Positions 48,047-57,132 of a DNA stretch of 64,000 bases are shown one piece after another (position 1 is the stretch's first letter; the number at the start of each line of letters is the position of its first letter). The DNA comes from Nonomuraea aurantiaca (GTDB lineage: Bacteria > Actinomycetota > Actinomycetes > Streptosporangiales > Streptosporangiaceae): contig NZ_JAIWNB010000003.1 of assembly GCF_020215705.1 (NCBI RefSeq), positions 62,001 through 126,000 of the forward strand, written 5' to 3'. The notes below the pieces were generated by a model that was given only the letters and a program-made list of their open reading frames with translations, ran no database searches and was not told where the DNA came from. The position numbers and the translations under genes were made by a program.

Positions 48047-48715
48047 GTGCAGCTTCGGGTGGTTTTGGCCGGTTTGGCCACAGTGGGATTGCTCGCCGGA
48101 TGTGGGCAGCTGGAAGCGCAGACACCTCGGGCCGACACGGGCAAAGCTCCGTCGGCCGACGTGGGGGACGCCCGCAAGAAGCTGGCCAAGCTGGCCGTCA
48201 AAGGCCGCGCGCCGCGTACCGGGTTCGAACGGGAGAAGTTCGGCCCGGCCTGGGCGGACGTCGACCACAACGGCTGCGACACGCGTAACGACATCTTGAA
48301 GCGCGACCTGAAGGACGAGACGTTCAAGTCGGGCACGCACGACTGCATCGTCCTCACCGGCGTGCTGGACGACCCCTACAGCGGGAAGACCATCACGTTC
48401 AAGCGCGGTCAGGACACCAGCACCGCCGTGCAGATCGACCACCTGATCCCGCTCTCCGACGCCTGGCAGAAGGGCGCGCAGCAGTGGACGGCGGACAAGC
48501 GCAAGCAGTTCGCCAACGACCCGATGAACCTGATGGCCGTGGACGGGCCGCTCAACGGACAGAAGAGCGACTCCGACGCCGCGACCTGGCTGCCGCCGCG
48601 CAAGGCGTACCGCTGCACGTACATCGCCAAGCAGATCGACGTGAAGGCGAAGTACGACCTGTGGCTGACCACCGGTGAGAAGGACGCGATGACCGGCATC
48701 CTCGACTCCTGCTGA
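48047..48715 (+). CDS. Exported HNH endonuclease-family lipoprotein
   Basis: A 222-residue protein. The N-terminus is a lipoprotein signal with lipobox LAGC (Cys19). The C-terminal part is the HNH/DUF1524-type nuclease of actinobacteria: WADVDHNGCDTRNDIL, TAVQIDHLIPLSDAWQKGA, DPMNLMAVDGPLNGQKSDSDAATW, where His of DHL and the following Asn and Lys make the betabetaalpha-metal site. Cysteines (NGC, HDC, YRC, DSC) suggest disulfides. It is expected to be attached outside the cell and to degrade DNA. The start is GTG behind a GGGGG stretch. One base separates it from the convergent protease gene. Confidence 0.85.
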   Translation: MQLRVVLAGLATVGLLAGCGQLEAQTPRADTGKAPSADVGDARKKLAKLAVKGRAPRTGFEREKFGPAWADVDHNGCDTRNDILKRDLKDETFKSGTHDCIVLTGVLDDPYSGKTITFKRGQDTSTAVQIDHLIPLSDAWQKGAQQWTADKRKQFANDPMNLMAVDGPLNGQKSDSDAATWLPPRKAYRCTYIAKQIDVKAKYDLWLTTGEKDAMTGILDSC

Positions 48716-48716
48716 G

Positions 48717-50630
48717 TCAGGTCTCAGCGCTCAGGGCCGCCTTCGTGAGCTCGGCCTGCCGCCTGATCTGCCCCATGACGATGGGGTTGACCCCCTTGGC
48801 CTGGAACAGCGCGACCATCTTGTCCATCACCGCGTTCGCCCGATCGAGGTCGCCCTGCCGGGCTTCGGCCCTGGCCAGGCGGCGCAGCACCATGTTCAGG
48901 GTGATGTTGTCGACGCTGGCGTCACGGGCCACCGCGGTGAGCTGCTCGATGCCCTGCTTGAGGTCCGGCGGCCGGATCCGCACCTGCTTGGCGGCGGTGA
49001 TCGCCTTGAACTCCCGCTCGGCGTTGAGCCCCTTGACCATCCGGGCGTAGACGGCCAGCGGGTGGCCGCCGTACCTGTCGATCACCTCGTCCAGCGCCCG
49101 GTTGCCCGAGCTCAGCGTCGGCGAGTCGGAGCCGAGCAGCGAGAACAGCTTGCCCTGCTCGTCGCCGAGCATCAGCTCGGCCACCCGGTGGTCGTCCGCG
49201 CCCACCGGGTAGCGGACCTTGACCAGGCAGGCGGGGGAGACGATGCGGGATCCGTCGGCGGCGATGTACTGGCCGCGCACCTGATACTCGCCGGGCTGCT
49301 GGAAGTAGTGCCCGTCGCGGCCGTGCCCGATGTAGGCGCTCCGGTACATGGCCGGGTTGCCCGAGTCGAGGCGGATGTCGGGTGAGGTGTCGACGCAGTG
49401 CCGCATCATCGGCCGGTAGAGCACGGTCCTGCCGGTCGGCTGGGTGATGGTGACCTGGGTGAACTCCGTGTCGGGGTGGAGGTGGCCGTGCGTGGTGCGC
49501 GGCTCCCCGGTCGTGGACAGCTTCAGCTCCACCACGACCGGCTCGCCGAAGCCGAACGACTCCTTGGCCCGCAGTTCGAGCCGCAGCCCGGACCGGTCCA
49601 CGACCGGCTGCTCGAAGGGCGCGATGTCGGCGGCGCCCGTGCCGAAGGCGTTCGCGCCCATGGCCACGTCCCGGTAGAAGCCGTGACGAAGGTGCACGAG
49701 CTCGGGGTCGGTGAACTGGAAGGGGAAGGCGGCCCAGTAGCCCTGCTCGCCGCCTGGCTGGTAGTTCTGGACGTAGTTCATCCAGGACAGGTCGCCGAAG
49801 CCGCCGTTCGGGCCGAGCGGCTGGGGTGGGTTGCCCAGGTTCTTCTGCCACGAGTGCAGCAGGTTGAAGGCGTGGCCGAGCTCGTGCACGTACGTGCGCA
49901 GCTGCGCTCGCTGCGCCTGCGGGGTCCTGCCCTTGATCGCGTCGTAGAAGACCGCGGACCCCTGCCGCTGGTGCGCGTCGTCGTAGTCGAACATGATGCC
50001 CCGGTAGCCGCCCACGTGCTTGCTGGCCACCAGCAGCCACACCCGCCAGGCCGGCACGTCCCCGAACGCGCTGAACTGCTGCGTCATCGCGTGATGCAGC
50101 TCGGCGTCGTCCCACGCCAGGTCCGCGCCCGACCCGTCGACCGGGATCACCCGGGGCGGGTTGACGGTCAGGCGGATCCCCGCCTCGTCGTAGGCGGCGG
50201 CCACGCTCAGCTCCCTCGCCGGCGAGCCGGTCGGGCCGGGCAGGGTCCCGGTGTCGTACTTCTCGAACGGTTCGGTGCCCGCCACCGAGTCCTGTTCCAG
50301 GAGCACGGTCCGGAAGTGGCGGCCGGAGAAGGTCAGCTGATAGGTCTGACCGGCGACCTGGGCGGTGCCCACCGTGCCGCTGATCGTGACCGTCACGTCC
50401 TTCGCCGGGGTGTCGAACGAGAACGTCCCGCGCCCGGTGATCTTCGTCCCCGCGCCCTCGGCCACCGCCGCGGCCGTGTTCACCACGAACGAGCCGGCGT
50501 AGGACGTGGTCGCGCCGGCCGTGGTGAACAGGTCCCCGCTCACTCGCCCGGTGGGCCGCGCCCCGTCCACGTCCACCCGGAGTTCGAGGCGCGAGTCTCC
50601 GTCCGTACCCTGATACAGCCCACTGATCAC
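48717..50630 (-). CDS. Metzincin-like zinc metalloprotease (putative)
   Basis: A 637-residue protein with the zinc-protease motif HELGHAFNLLH (His249, Glu250, His253, His259). The N-terminal 150 residues are a beta-rich domain (SGLYQGTDGDSRLELRVDVDGARPTGRVSGDLF). After the catalytic domain come beta-sandwich regions (LRLELRAKESFGFGEPVVVELKLS) and a C-terminal helical, TPR-like region. No signal peptide is seen, so it may be cytoplasmic or exported another way. GTG 50630 is chosen because the homologous-looking start follows directly; the upstream TTG start is improbable. The target is unknown. Confidence 0.75.
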   Translation of the reverse strand: MISGLYQGTDGDSRLELRVDVDGARPTGRVSGDLFTTAGATTSYAGSFVVNTAAAVAEGAGTKITGRGTFSFDTPAKDVTVTISGTVGTAQVAGQTYQLTFSGRHFRTVLLEQDSVAGTEPFEKYDTGTLPGPTGSPARELSVAAAYDEAGIRLTVNPPRVIPVDGSGADLAWDDAELHHAMTQQFSAFGDVPAWRVWLLVASKHVGGYRGIMFDYDDAHQRQGSAVFYDAIKGRTPQAQRAQLRTYVHELGHAFNLLHSWQKNLGNPPQPLGPNGGFGDLSWMNYVQNYQPGGEQGYWAAFPFQFTDPELVHLRHGFYRDVAMGANAFGTGAADIAPFEQPVVDRSGLRLELRAKESFGFGEPVVVELKLSTTGEPRTTHGHLHPDTEFTQVTITQPTGRTVLYRPMMRHCVDTSPDIRLDSGNPAMYRSAYIGHGRDGHYFQQPGEYQVRGQYIAADGSRIVSPACLVKVRYPVGADDHRVAELMLGDEQGKLFSLLGSDSPTLSSGNRALDEVIDRYGGHPLAVYARMVKGLNAEREFKAITAAKQVRIRPPDLKQGIEQLTAVARDASVDNITLNMVLRRLARAEARQGDLDRANAVMDKMVALFQAKGVNPIVMGQIRRQAELTKAALSAET

Positions 50631-50692
50631 GGGGTGCCCCCTGGCGAGATGGATGCGGTTACAGGGGACACTTCTCCCACCAGGGGGTCGTG

Positions 50693-50905
50693 TCAACGCC
50701 CTCCGCGCACCTGCAGCGCCGCGAGCAACTCCTCCGAGGCCTTGGTGATCGTCTCGACCGCCCGGTCGAACGCCTCGGCGTTGTGCGCGGCGGGCGCGCG
50801 GAACCCGGAGATCTTGCGTACGTACTGGAGCGCCGCCGCCCGTACGTCGTCTTCCGTCACGTCCTCGGTGTACGGCGGGCGCAGGGTCTTGATGCTTCTA
50901 CACAT
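50693..50905 (-). CDS. DUF2277 family protein
   Basis: A 70-residue protein matching DUF2277 over its full length: MCRSIKTLRPPYTEDVTEDD, then RAAALQYVRKISGFRAPAAHNAEAFDRAV. Function is unknown; the family is widespread in actinobacteria and proteobacteria. Four bases separate it from the stop of the IclR gene upstream, so the two are co-transcribed. Confidence 0.88.
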   Translation of the reverse strand: MCRSIKTLRPPYTEDVTEDDVRAAALQYVRKISGFRAPAAHNAEAFDRAVETITKASEELLAALQVRGGR

Positions 50906-50909
50906 GCCG

Positions 50910-51647
50910 TCAACGGTAATAGCCGATGCGCTGACTTATCTCCCTCGCGCCCTCGGCCAGGAGCGCCCCGACTTCGGGCAGCCGCTCGGGCGTGAGCCGG
51001 TAGGACGGCCCCGAGACGCTCACCGCGGCCACCACCGAGCCGTCACTGCCCCTGATCGGCGCGGCCACCGCGTTCAGGCCCACCTCCAGCTCCTCCACCG
51101 TGGTGGCCCAGCCGCGCTCCCTGATCTCGGCCAGCCTCAGCCGACCGGCCTCGGTGAGCGTCGAGGGCGTGTAACGCGCCGGCTCGGCGGGCAGCCGCAG
51201 CGCCCCGAACGCCAGCAGCACCTTGCCGCTGGAGGTGGCGTGCGAGGGGGTGCGCTGGCCCACCCAGTTGTGCCCGCTGATCGCGGCGGGGCCGCGGACC
51301 TGGCTGATGTTCACCGCGTCGCCGTCCTGGGGCACCGCGATGTTGACGGTCTCGCCGACGGCCTCGGCCAGGCGCAGGCACACCGGGCGGCTCTCCTTCG
51401 ACAGGTCGAGCTGCGCGGTGGCCGCGCCCGCCAGCCGTACGACGCCGAACCCCAGGCGGTAGCGGCCGCGATCACCGCTCTGCTCCACCAGGCCGCCCTG
51501 CTCCAGCGCGGCCAGCAGCCGGAAGGCCGTGGACTTGTGCACGTCGAGCTGGACGGCGAGGTCCGTCACCCGCGTCGCGCCTTCGCGCGCCAGAATCTCC
51601 AGGATGGCGATGGCCCGATCGACCGACTGAACGGACGTGTTGCTCAT
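50910..51647 (-). CDS. IclR-family transcriptional regulator
   Basis: A 245-residue regulator. An N-terminal winged helix (VQSVDRAIAILEILAREGATRVTDLAVQLDVHKSTAFRLLAALEQGGLVEQ) is followed by a GAF-like ligand domain with GQRTPSHATSSGKVLLAF and APIRGSDGSVVAAVSVSGPSYRL. It is divergent from the tandem-VOC gene across 45 bp. Its start region carries the palindrome GTTGC-N7-GCAAC, and the core is shared with the promoter of the dimethylglycine operon, which makes it a candidate regulator of that operon. Confidence 0.92.
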   Translation of the reverse strand: MSNTSVQSVDRAIAILEILAREGATRVTDLAVQLDVHKSTAFRLLAALEQGGLVEQSGDRGRYRLGFGVVRLAGAATAQLDLSKESRPVCLRLAEAVGETVNIAVPQDGDAVNISQVRGPAAISGHNWVGQRTPSHATSSGKVLLAFGALRLPAEPARYTPSTLTEAGRLRLAEIRERGWATTVEELEVGLNAVAAPIRGSDGSVVAAVSVSGPSYRLTPERLPEVGALLAEGAREISQRIGYYR

Positions 51648-51682
51648 AGCGCAACAGACTAATGTGTCGGGGGCCTGTGACA
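51643..51682 (-). promoter_or_regulatory. IclR/VOC divergent regulatory region
   Basis: GTTGC-N7-GCAAC spans the iclR start codon. A second dyad, GTGTC-N8-GTGACAC, lies next to it. TAGTCT on the iclR strand is placed eight bases before the ATG and could be a -10. Binding at either dyad would affect both genes. Confidence 0.4.
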
Positions 51683-51692
51683 CGCTGCGGTC

Positions 51693-52430
51693 ATGGCAGA
51701 CAGAACCGCTTATCCCGACGGCGCGCCCTGCTGGGCCCAGCTTCTCACCCGCGACGCCGTCGCCGCGCAGCGTTTCTACGGCCAGCTCCTCGGCTGGGAC
51801 TGCCGCGACCAGGGCGGCTGGAGCATGTGTCACGTCGACGGCAAGCCCGTGGCGGCGATCACCCCCGACCCTGAGGCGGCCGACCCGGCGGCCTGGACCG
51901 TCTACCTGTCCACCTCCGACCTCGCCGCCTCGATGGCGAAGGTCGAGGCGGCGGGCGGCAAGATCCTCGAAGGTCCCGCCGAGGGTTACGCCCTGGTCAC
52001 CGACCCGTCCGGCGCCAGGTTCGCGCTCTACCAGCCGGGCGCGTTCATCGGCGCCGGCGTGCTGGCCGAGCCGGGCGCGATGAGCTGGGCCGAGGTCAAC
52101 GCCCCCGACGGCGCGGCGGCCGACGCGTTCTACGGCGCGCTCTTGCCCTACGACCCGCAGCGGGTCGAAGGGGGCCTCGACTACACCGTCTACAAGGCGG
52201 GCGGCGAGCCCGTCTGCGGCCGGCTCCAGATGGACGAGCACTGGGCGGGCGTGCCGCCGCACTGGATGGTCTACTTCGACGTGGCCGACCTCGACGTGGC
52301 CACCGCGAAGGTCACCGAGCTCGGCGGGGAGGTGCCGGTGCCGCCGTTCGATTCGCCCTTCGGGCGCGTCGCGGTCATCCACCACGCGGGCGGCGGCGGC
52401 TTCTTCAGCCTGCGCCGGCCACGGGGCTGA
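51693..52430 (+). CDS. Tandem VOC-domain protein
   Basis: A 245-residue protein made of two VOC modules: residues about 10-120 (GAPCWAQLLTRDAVAAQRFYGQLLGWDC to DPSGARFALYQPG) and about 130-245 (GAMSWAEVNAPDGAAADAFYGALLPYDP to GGGFFSLRRPRG). Such proteins resemble hydroxylase/antibiotic-binding VOC proteins (27-kDa antigen type). It is divergent from the iclR gene and convergent with the next iclR, overlapping its 3' end by 26 bases. The substrate is unknown. Confidence 0.85.
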   Translation: MADRTAYPDGAPCWAQLLTRDAVAAQRFYGQLLGWDCRDQGGWSMCHVDGKPVAAITPDPEAADPAAWTVYLSTSDLAASMAKVEAAGGKILEGPAEGYALVTDPSGARFALYQPGAFIGAGVLAEPGAMSWAEVNAPDGAAADAFYGALLPYDPQRVEGGLDYTVYKAGGEPVCGRLQMDEHWAGVPPHWMVYFDVADLDVATAKVTELGGEVPVPPFDSPFGRVAVIHHAGGGGFFSLRRPRG

Positions 52431-53157
52431 GCTCGGCGCCGAAGTCCAGTGCGATCTTCCGCATGGCCCCGGCCAGCTCCTCCCGGTCGAGGGCGTCGAT
52501 CCGCTCGGCCGGGCCTGAGACCGACATGGCCGCCACCACCCGGTTCCCGTCGTGCACGGGCACGGCCAGGCAGTGCACGCCGAGCTCCTCCTCACCCAGG
52601 TCCATGGCGTAACCGCGGTCCCTGACCAGGCCGAGCTCGGTGAGCATGCCGTCGGTGTCGGTGATCGTGTTGGGGGTGCGGCGCGGCATGCCGGTCCGTA
52701 CGAACACCGCGACCGCCTCCTCCGCCGGGCGCCCGGCCAGCAGCACCTTGCCCACGGCCGTGCTGTGCGGCAGCACCCGCCGCCCGACCTCCGCGAACAT
52801 CCGCAGCCGGCGCGGCGACGGCACCTGCGCCACGTAGACGATGAAGTCGCCCTCCAGCACCGCCAGGTTCGCCGTCTCTCCCGACAGCGACACCAGCTTC
52901 GACAGGTAGGGCCGCGCCCACACCCCGACCATGCTCTCGGCGATGCCGCCCAGCCGCACCAGCCCGCCGCCCAGCGCGTAGCGCCGGTCCGACTCCTGGC
53001 GTACGTAGCCGCGGGCCAGGAGCGTCTGCAGCAGCCGGTGGATCGTCCCGAACGGCAGCCCGGTCTTGGCCGCGATCTCCGACAGCCCAGCCTCGCCACC
53101 GTGCTCGGCCAGCGCCTCCAGCACGTCGAGCGCCCGCTCGACAGACTGCACGCTCAC
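52405..53157 (-). CDS. IclR-family transcriptional regulator of the glycolate/malate operon
   Basis: A 250-residue regulator with the winged helix SVQSVERALDVLEALAEHGGEAGLSEIAAKTGLPFGTIHRLLQTL and the ligand domain (RVLPHSTAVGKVLLAGRP, HCLAVPVHDGNRVVAAMSVSGPAERI). It is the last gene of aceB-glcD-glcE-glcF-iclR, 19 bases after glcF. IclR relatives respond to glyoxylate, allantoin products or acetate, which fits the operon. Tandem TTCC-type dyads before aceB are candidate binding sites. The start is GTG. Confidence 0.92.
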   Translation of the reverse strand: MSVQSVERALDVLEALAEHGGEAGLSEIAAKTGLPFGTIHRLLQTLLARGYVRQESDRRYALGGGLVRLGGIAESMVGVWARPYLSKLVSLSGETANLAVLEGDFIVYVAQVPSPRRLRMFAEVGRRVLPHSTAVGKVLLAGRPAEEAVAVFVRTGMPRRTPNTITDTDGMLTELGLVRDRGYAMDLGEEELGVHCLAVPVHDGNRVVAAMSVSGPAERIDALDREELAGAMRKIALDFGAELSPVAGAG

Positions 53158-53176
53158 CCGCCCAACCCCCGTCCGG

Positions 53177-54394
53177 TCAAAGAGAAACCCCGCGTAGCGA
53201 CGCGTCCAGCACCTCGGCCGTGTGCGCCACCCTGATCCGCGCGCCGCCGCGCCGCATCGCGGCGGCGATCTGCATCGTGCAGCCCGGGTTCGCCGACACC
53301 AGCAGCTCCGCGCCCGTAGAGGCTACCGACTTGGCCTTCCGGTCGCCCAGGTCGCGGGCCGCCTCGGGCTGGAAGATGTTGTACGTCCCGGCCGAGCCGC
53401 AGCAGATGGCCGACTCCGGCACCTCGCGCAGGTCCAGCCCCGGGATCGCCGTCAGCAGCTCGCGCGGCTGGGCCCGGATCCCCTGCGCGTGGGCCAGGTG
53501 GCAGGCGTCGTGATAGGCCACCGTGACGGGCAGAGGATGCCGGTCCGCCACCGGTCCCAGCTCGACGAGGTATTCCGACAGGTCCAGCACGCGGAACCCC
53601 GGCTCGGCGTCCAGCAGCTGGCCGTACTCCTTCATCGACGACCCGCACCCGGCCGCGTTGACCACGACCGTGTCCACGCCGGCCTTGGTGAACGTCCTGA
53701 CCGTGCGCCGGGCGAGCCGCCTGGCCTGCTCCTCGCGGCCCGAGTGCACGCTGAGCGCCCCGCAGCACCCCTGGCCGGGCGGGATGACCACGTCGCAGCC
53801 CTCCAGCGCGAGCACCCGCGCGGTGGCCGCGTTGACCTGGGGGAAGAACTCGCCTTGCACGCACCCGGTCAGCATGCCGACCACGGCCCGGCGCGGCCCT
53901 CTGGCCCGGACCAGCCGCGGTATCCGCTGCCTGCGTTCGACCTGCGGTGCCAGCCCCGCCATCGCCCCGAGGCTGGGATGCACCCGCTCCAGGAACGGCG
54001 CCATCCGCTCGGCCAGCGCCATCCCGGGGCGCAGCAGCCGCAGCCTGCGCGGGTAGGGGAACAGGCTGAACACGATCTCCCTGACCGCCCGCTCGCGCGG
54101 CTCGCGCACGTGGACCCGCTCGACCTCGGCCCGCGTCTGCTCGATCAGCCGGTCGTACCGGACGCCCGACGGGCAGGCGGTGACGCACGCCATGCAGCCG
54201 AGGCAGGCGTCGAAGTGCCCGGCCATCTCCGGCGTCACAGGGGTGCCCTCGACGTGCTGCTTCATCAGGTGGATCCGGCCGCGCGGCGAGTCCATCTCCT
54301 CGCCCCACAGCGTGTACGTCGGGCAGGTGGGCAGGCAGAAGCCGCAGTGCACGCAGTCGTTGATCAGCTTGGGGTCGATGCCGCCGGACGTCAT
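53177..54394 (-). CDS. glcF: Glycolate oxidase iron-sulfur subunit
   Basis: A 405-residue Fe-S subunit that passes electrons from glycolate to the respiratory chain. Two ferredoxin motifs are Cys14/17/20/24 (CVHCGFCLPTC) and Cys64/67/70/74 (CLGCMACVTAC). The C-terminal half has two CCG-type modules (GQGCCGALSVHSG and AICCGSAGTYN). ATG 54394 has an AGGAGG Shine-Dalgarno eight bases upstream and is preferred over the GTG nine codons earlier. It follows glcE. Confidence 0.95.
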   Translation of the reverse strand: MTSGGIDPKLINDCVHCGFCLPTCPTYTLWGEEMDSPRGRIHLMKQHVEGTPVTPEMAGHFDACLGCMACVTACPSGVRYDRLIEQTRAEVERVHVREPRERAVREIVFSLFPYPRRLRLLRPGMALAERMAPFLERVHPSLGAMAGLAPQVERRQRIPRLVRARGPRRAVVGMLTGCVQGEFFPQVNAATARVLALEGCDVVIPPGQGCCGALSVHSGREEQARRLARRTVRTFTKAGVDTVVVNAAGCGSSMKEYGQLLDAEPGFRVLDLSEYLVELGPVADRHPLPVTVAYHDACHLAHAQGIRAQPRELLTAIPGLDLREVPESAICCGSAGTYNIFQPEAARDLGDRKAKSVASTGAELLVSANPGCTMQIAAAMRRGGARIRVAHTAEVLDASLRGVSL

Positions 54395-54421
54395 GCCAGA
54401 TGCCTCCTGGTTACCGCTCAC

Positions 54422-55615
54422 TCAGATGCCGCCGATGAACCTGCCGGGAGACATGCGGCGCTCCGGGTCGAAGCGCTCCTTGACCCGCCGCATCAGCGGC
54501 AGCGCGCTCACCGGCCCCCAACGGTCCACACCCTCGTACGGCGCGGCCAGCACGGTCACCCGGCCGCCCACCGGCGTCAAGCGCTCCCGCAGGCCGGACA
54601 CGAGACCCGCGAAGTCCGCAGGCGGTTCAGCCGTGGGCTGGAGCCAGACCCGGCCCGCGACGGGCGAGCCGCGGAGCGAGAGCCCGGTGTCGCGTACCGC
54701 CGCCAGGACCTCGCTCGTCCGCGCGGGCGGGAACCGCAGCTCGATCAGCAACTCGTCGTCGGCGATCAGCCCCCACCAGGCCGGCGCCTCGTCCGTGACG
54801 GTGCCCGCGCCCATGGCCCCGCGCAGCGCCTCGGCCCGCTGCCCGGCGGCCGAGCCCTCGACCAGCACGACCAGCGTGATCGGCGCGTCCCCGCCGGGCC
54901 AGTCGAGCTCGACCGCGCTCGGCTCGGCCTGGGAGGCGGCCAGCATCGCGGCCACCTCCTGGACCTGCTGCCGGACGAGCTCGGTCACGACATAGCGGCG
55001 GTCGGCGGGCAGCGGGTGCAGCCGGAACGTGGCCTCGGCGATGACGCCCAGGGTGCCGTACGAGCCGGTGAACAGCTTGCCCAGGTCATAGCCCGCGACG
55101 TTCTTGACCACCCGGCCGCCCGACCTGGCCACGGTCCCGTCCGGCAGCACGACGGTGATGCCGATGAGCAGGTCGCGGGCCGTGCCGTAACGGAAGGCGC
55201 GCGGCCCGGCCGTCGCGGCGGCCAGCGTGCCGCCGACCGTGGCGCCCTCGGCGAACGGCACGTCCAGCGCCAGCTCCTGCCCCTGCTCGGCCAGCGCGTC
55301 CGCCAGCGCGTCCATCGTCACCCCGGCCTGGGTCTTCACCACGAGGTCGCCCGCGGCGTGCTCGACGACCTCGTTGAGGCAGCACAGGTCGAGCAGGACG
55401 TCACACCGCTCGGGCGGGTGACCCCAGTGCAGCTTGGTGCCGCCGCCCACGGGCACGACCGCCAGACCGGCCCCGGCGCAGGCGCGCAGCACGGCCGAGA
55501 TCTCCTCGACCGACTCGGGCAGGGCCACCACGCCCGGTCGCACGCCGCCCACGACGTCGTCCGGCCCGGCCTGCCTGACCGTCACGCCGGTCTTCTCCAG
55601 CCCGTCCAGCTCCAT
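54422..55615 (-). CDS. glcE: Glycolate oxidase FAD-binding subunit GlcE
   Basis: A 397-residue FAD-linked subunit with a PCMH-type domain. VVALPESVEEISAVLRACAGAGLAVVPVGGGTKLHWG is the FAD pyrophosphate loop. FAEGATVGGTLAAATAGPRAFRYGTARDLLIGITVVLPDG follows. It lacks the full catalytic C-domain of GlcD, as expected. The ATG shares one base with the stop of glcD; the much longer upstream frame is a shadow of glcD. Confidence 0.93.
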   Translation of the reverse strand: MELDGLEKTGVTVRQAGPDDVVGGVRPGVVALPESVEEISAVLRACAGAGLAVVPVGGGTKLHWGHPPERCDVLLDLCCLNEVVEHAAGDLVVKTQAGVTMDALADALAEQGQELALDVPFAEGATVGGTLAAATAGPRAFRYGTARDLLIGITVVLPDGTVARSGGRVVKNVAGYDLGKLFTGSYGTLGVIAEATFRLHPLPADRRYVVTELVRQQVQEVAAMLAASQAEPSAVELDWPGGDAPITLVVLVEGSAAGQRAEALRGAMGAGTVTDEAPAWWGLIADDELLIELRFPPARTSEVLAAVRDTGLSLRGSPVAGRVWLQPTAEPPADFAGLVSGLRERLTPVGGRVTVLAAPYEGVDRWGPVSALPLMRRVKERFDPERRMSPGRFIGGI

Positions 55616-57066
55616 CAGAACTGCTCCGCCTGCCCCGAGGCGACCAGCGGATGGACGCCCTTGCGCACTCCCGGCACCTCCCCGCACAGCCGCGGTGTGG
55701 GGAACACCTTGCCCGGGTTCGACAGGCCCTTCGGGTCGAAGGCGCAGCGGACGAGCTGCATGGTGTCGAGATCGTCCGCGGAGAACATCCTCGGCATGTA
55801 CTTCGCCTTGTCCACACCCACCCCGTGCTCCCCGGTGATCGACCCGCCGTGCTCGATACACAGGTCGAGGATGGCGCCCGAGACCGTCTCGGCCCGTTCG
55901 CCGGCCCCCGACTCCGCGTCGTCGAACAGCACCAGCGGGTGCAGGTTGCCGTCGCCCGCGTGGAACACGTTGGCCACCCTGATCCCGTACTCCTCCGACA
56001 GCCGGTCGATGGCGGCCAGCACCTTCGGCAGCGAGGTGCGCGGCACCACGCCGTCCTGCACGATGTAGGCCGGGCTGATGCGGCCGACGGCCGCGAACGC
56101 CGACTTGCGGCCCTTCCAGATCGCCGCCCGCTCGGCCGGGTCGTCGGCCGTCCGCAGCTCGAACGCCCCCGAGCAGATCTGCTGAAGCCGGGCGAACTGC
56201 CGGACGACCTCCCGCTCCGGCCCGTCGAGCTCCACGATCAGCACCGCGCCCGCGCCCTCGGGATAGGAGCAGGCCACCGCCGCCTCGGCCGCCTCGATGG
56301 CCAGCGCGTCCATCATCTCGATCGCCGCCGGCACGATGCCGACGCCGACGATGGCCGACACCGCCTGCCCACCCTGCTCGATGCTCTCGAACGCGGCCAG
56401 CACCGTGGTGACGGCCTCGGGGGTGCGGCTCAGCCGTACCGTGATCTTGGTGGCGATGCCCAGCGTGCCCTCCGAGCCGATGAACGCGCCGAGCAGGTCG
56501 TAGCCGGGGTCCATCCGGTCGAGGGTCACCAGGTCGCCGTCAGGGGTGACGATCTCGCAGGCTTCGATGTGGTTGACCGTGAAGCCGTATTTGAGGCAGT
56601 GGGCGCCACCGGAGTTCTCCGCCACGTTGCCGCCGATCGAGCAGACCTGCTGGCTGGACGGGTCGGGGGCGTAGTAATAGCCCTGGTCGCGGACCGCCTC
56701 GGTGATCGCCAGGTTGGTGACACCCGGCTCGACGACGGCCCGGCGGTTGGGCAGGTCGATCTCCAGGACGCGGCGCATCTTGGAGGTGACGATCAGCACG
56801 CCGTCCTGGCGGGGGAGCGCCCCGCCGGACAGGCCGGTGCCGGAGCCGCGGGCCACGAACGGGACCCCGAAGTCGTTGCAGGCGCGGACCACCCCGGCGA
56901 TCTGCTCGGCCGTCTCGGGCAGGACGACGACGCCCGGCGTGGCCCGGTGGTAGGTCAGGCCGTCGCACTCGTAGGTGCGCAGGCGTACCGGGTCCGTGAT
57001 CACCGAGTCGGCGGGCAGCAGCGCGCGCAGCGCGGCCGTCAGCTCGTCGAGCGGCTTGTCGACCAT
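55615..57066 (-). CDS. glcD: Glycolate oxidase catalytic FAD subunit
   Basis: A 483-residue flavoprotein oxidising glycolate (or D-lactate) to the 2-oxo acid. VVLPETAEQIAGVVRACNDFGVPFVARGSGTGLSGG is the FAD loop; QQVCSIGGNVAENSGGAHCLKYG and DLLGAFIGSEGTLGIATKITVRL complete the domain. The C-terminal half carries VFHAGDGNLHPLVLFD and GGSITGEHGVGVDKAKYMP, which hold the catalytic His and Glu residues. The promoter region is only 118 bp and contains a large inverted repeat. Confidence 0.95.
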   Translation of the reverse strand: MVDKPLDELTAALRALLPADSVITDPVRLRTYECDGLTYHRATPGVVVLPETAEQIAGVVRACNDFGVPFVARGSGTGLSGGALPRQDGVLIVTSKMRRVLEIDLPNRRAVVEPGVTNLAITEAVRDQGYYYAPDPSSQQVCSIGGNVAENSGGAHCLKYGFTVNHIEACEIVTPDGDLVTLDRMDPGYDLLGAFIGSEGTLGIATKITVRLSRTPEAVTTVLAAFESIEQGGQAVSAIVGVGIVPAAIEMMDALAIEAAEAAVACSYPEGAGAVLIVELDGPEREVVRQFARLQQICSGAFELRTADDPAERAAIWKGRKSAFAAVGRISPAYIVQDGVVPRTSLPKVLAAIDRLSEEYGIRVANVFHAGDGNLHPLVLFDDAESGAGERAETVSGAILDLCIEHGGSITGEHGVGVDKAKYMPRMFSADDLDTMQLVRCAFDPKGLSNPGKVFPTPRLCGEVPGVRKGVHPLVASGQAEQF

Positions 57067-57132
57067 GGAGCCCCCTTCTATCCGCCATCCTCGGTCATAC
57101 CCGGTCTTTCGCCCTACTGTCTGTTCTTGTTA

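Noticed and set aside
50910..53099. A single very long minus-strand frame that appears to join an N-terminal unknown part to the IclR at 50910
   Set aside because: Its upstream two thirds are out-of-frame readings of the other iclR and antisense of the VOC gene. The real IclR starts at ATG 51647.
53222..56068. A 948-codon plus-strand frame across glcF, glcE and glcD
   Set aside because: Antisense shadow of three recognised genes; no family features.
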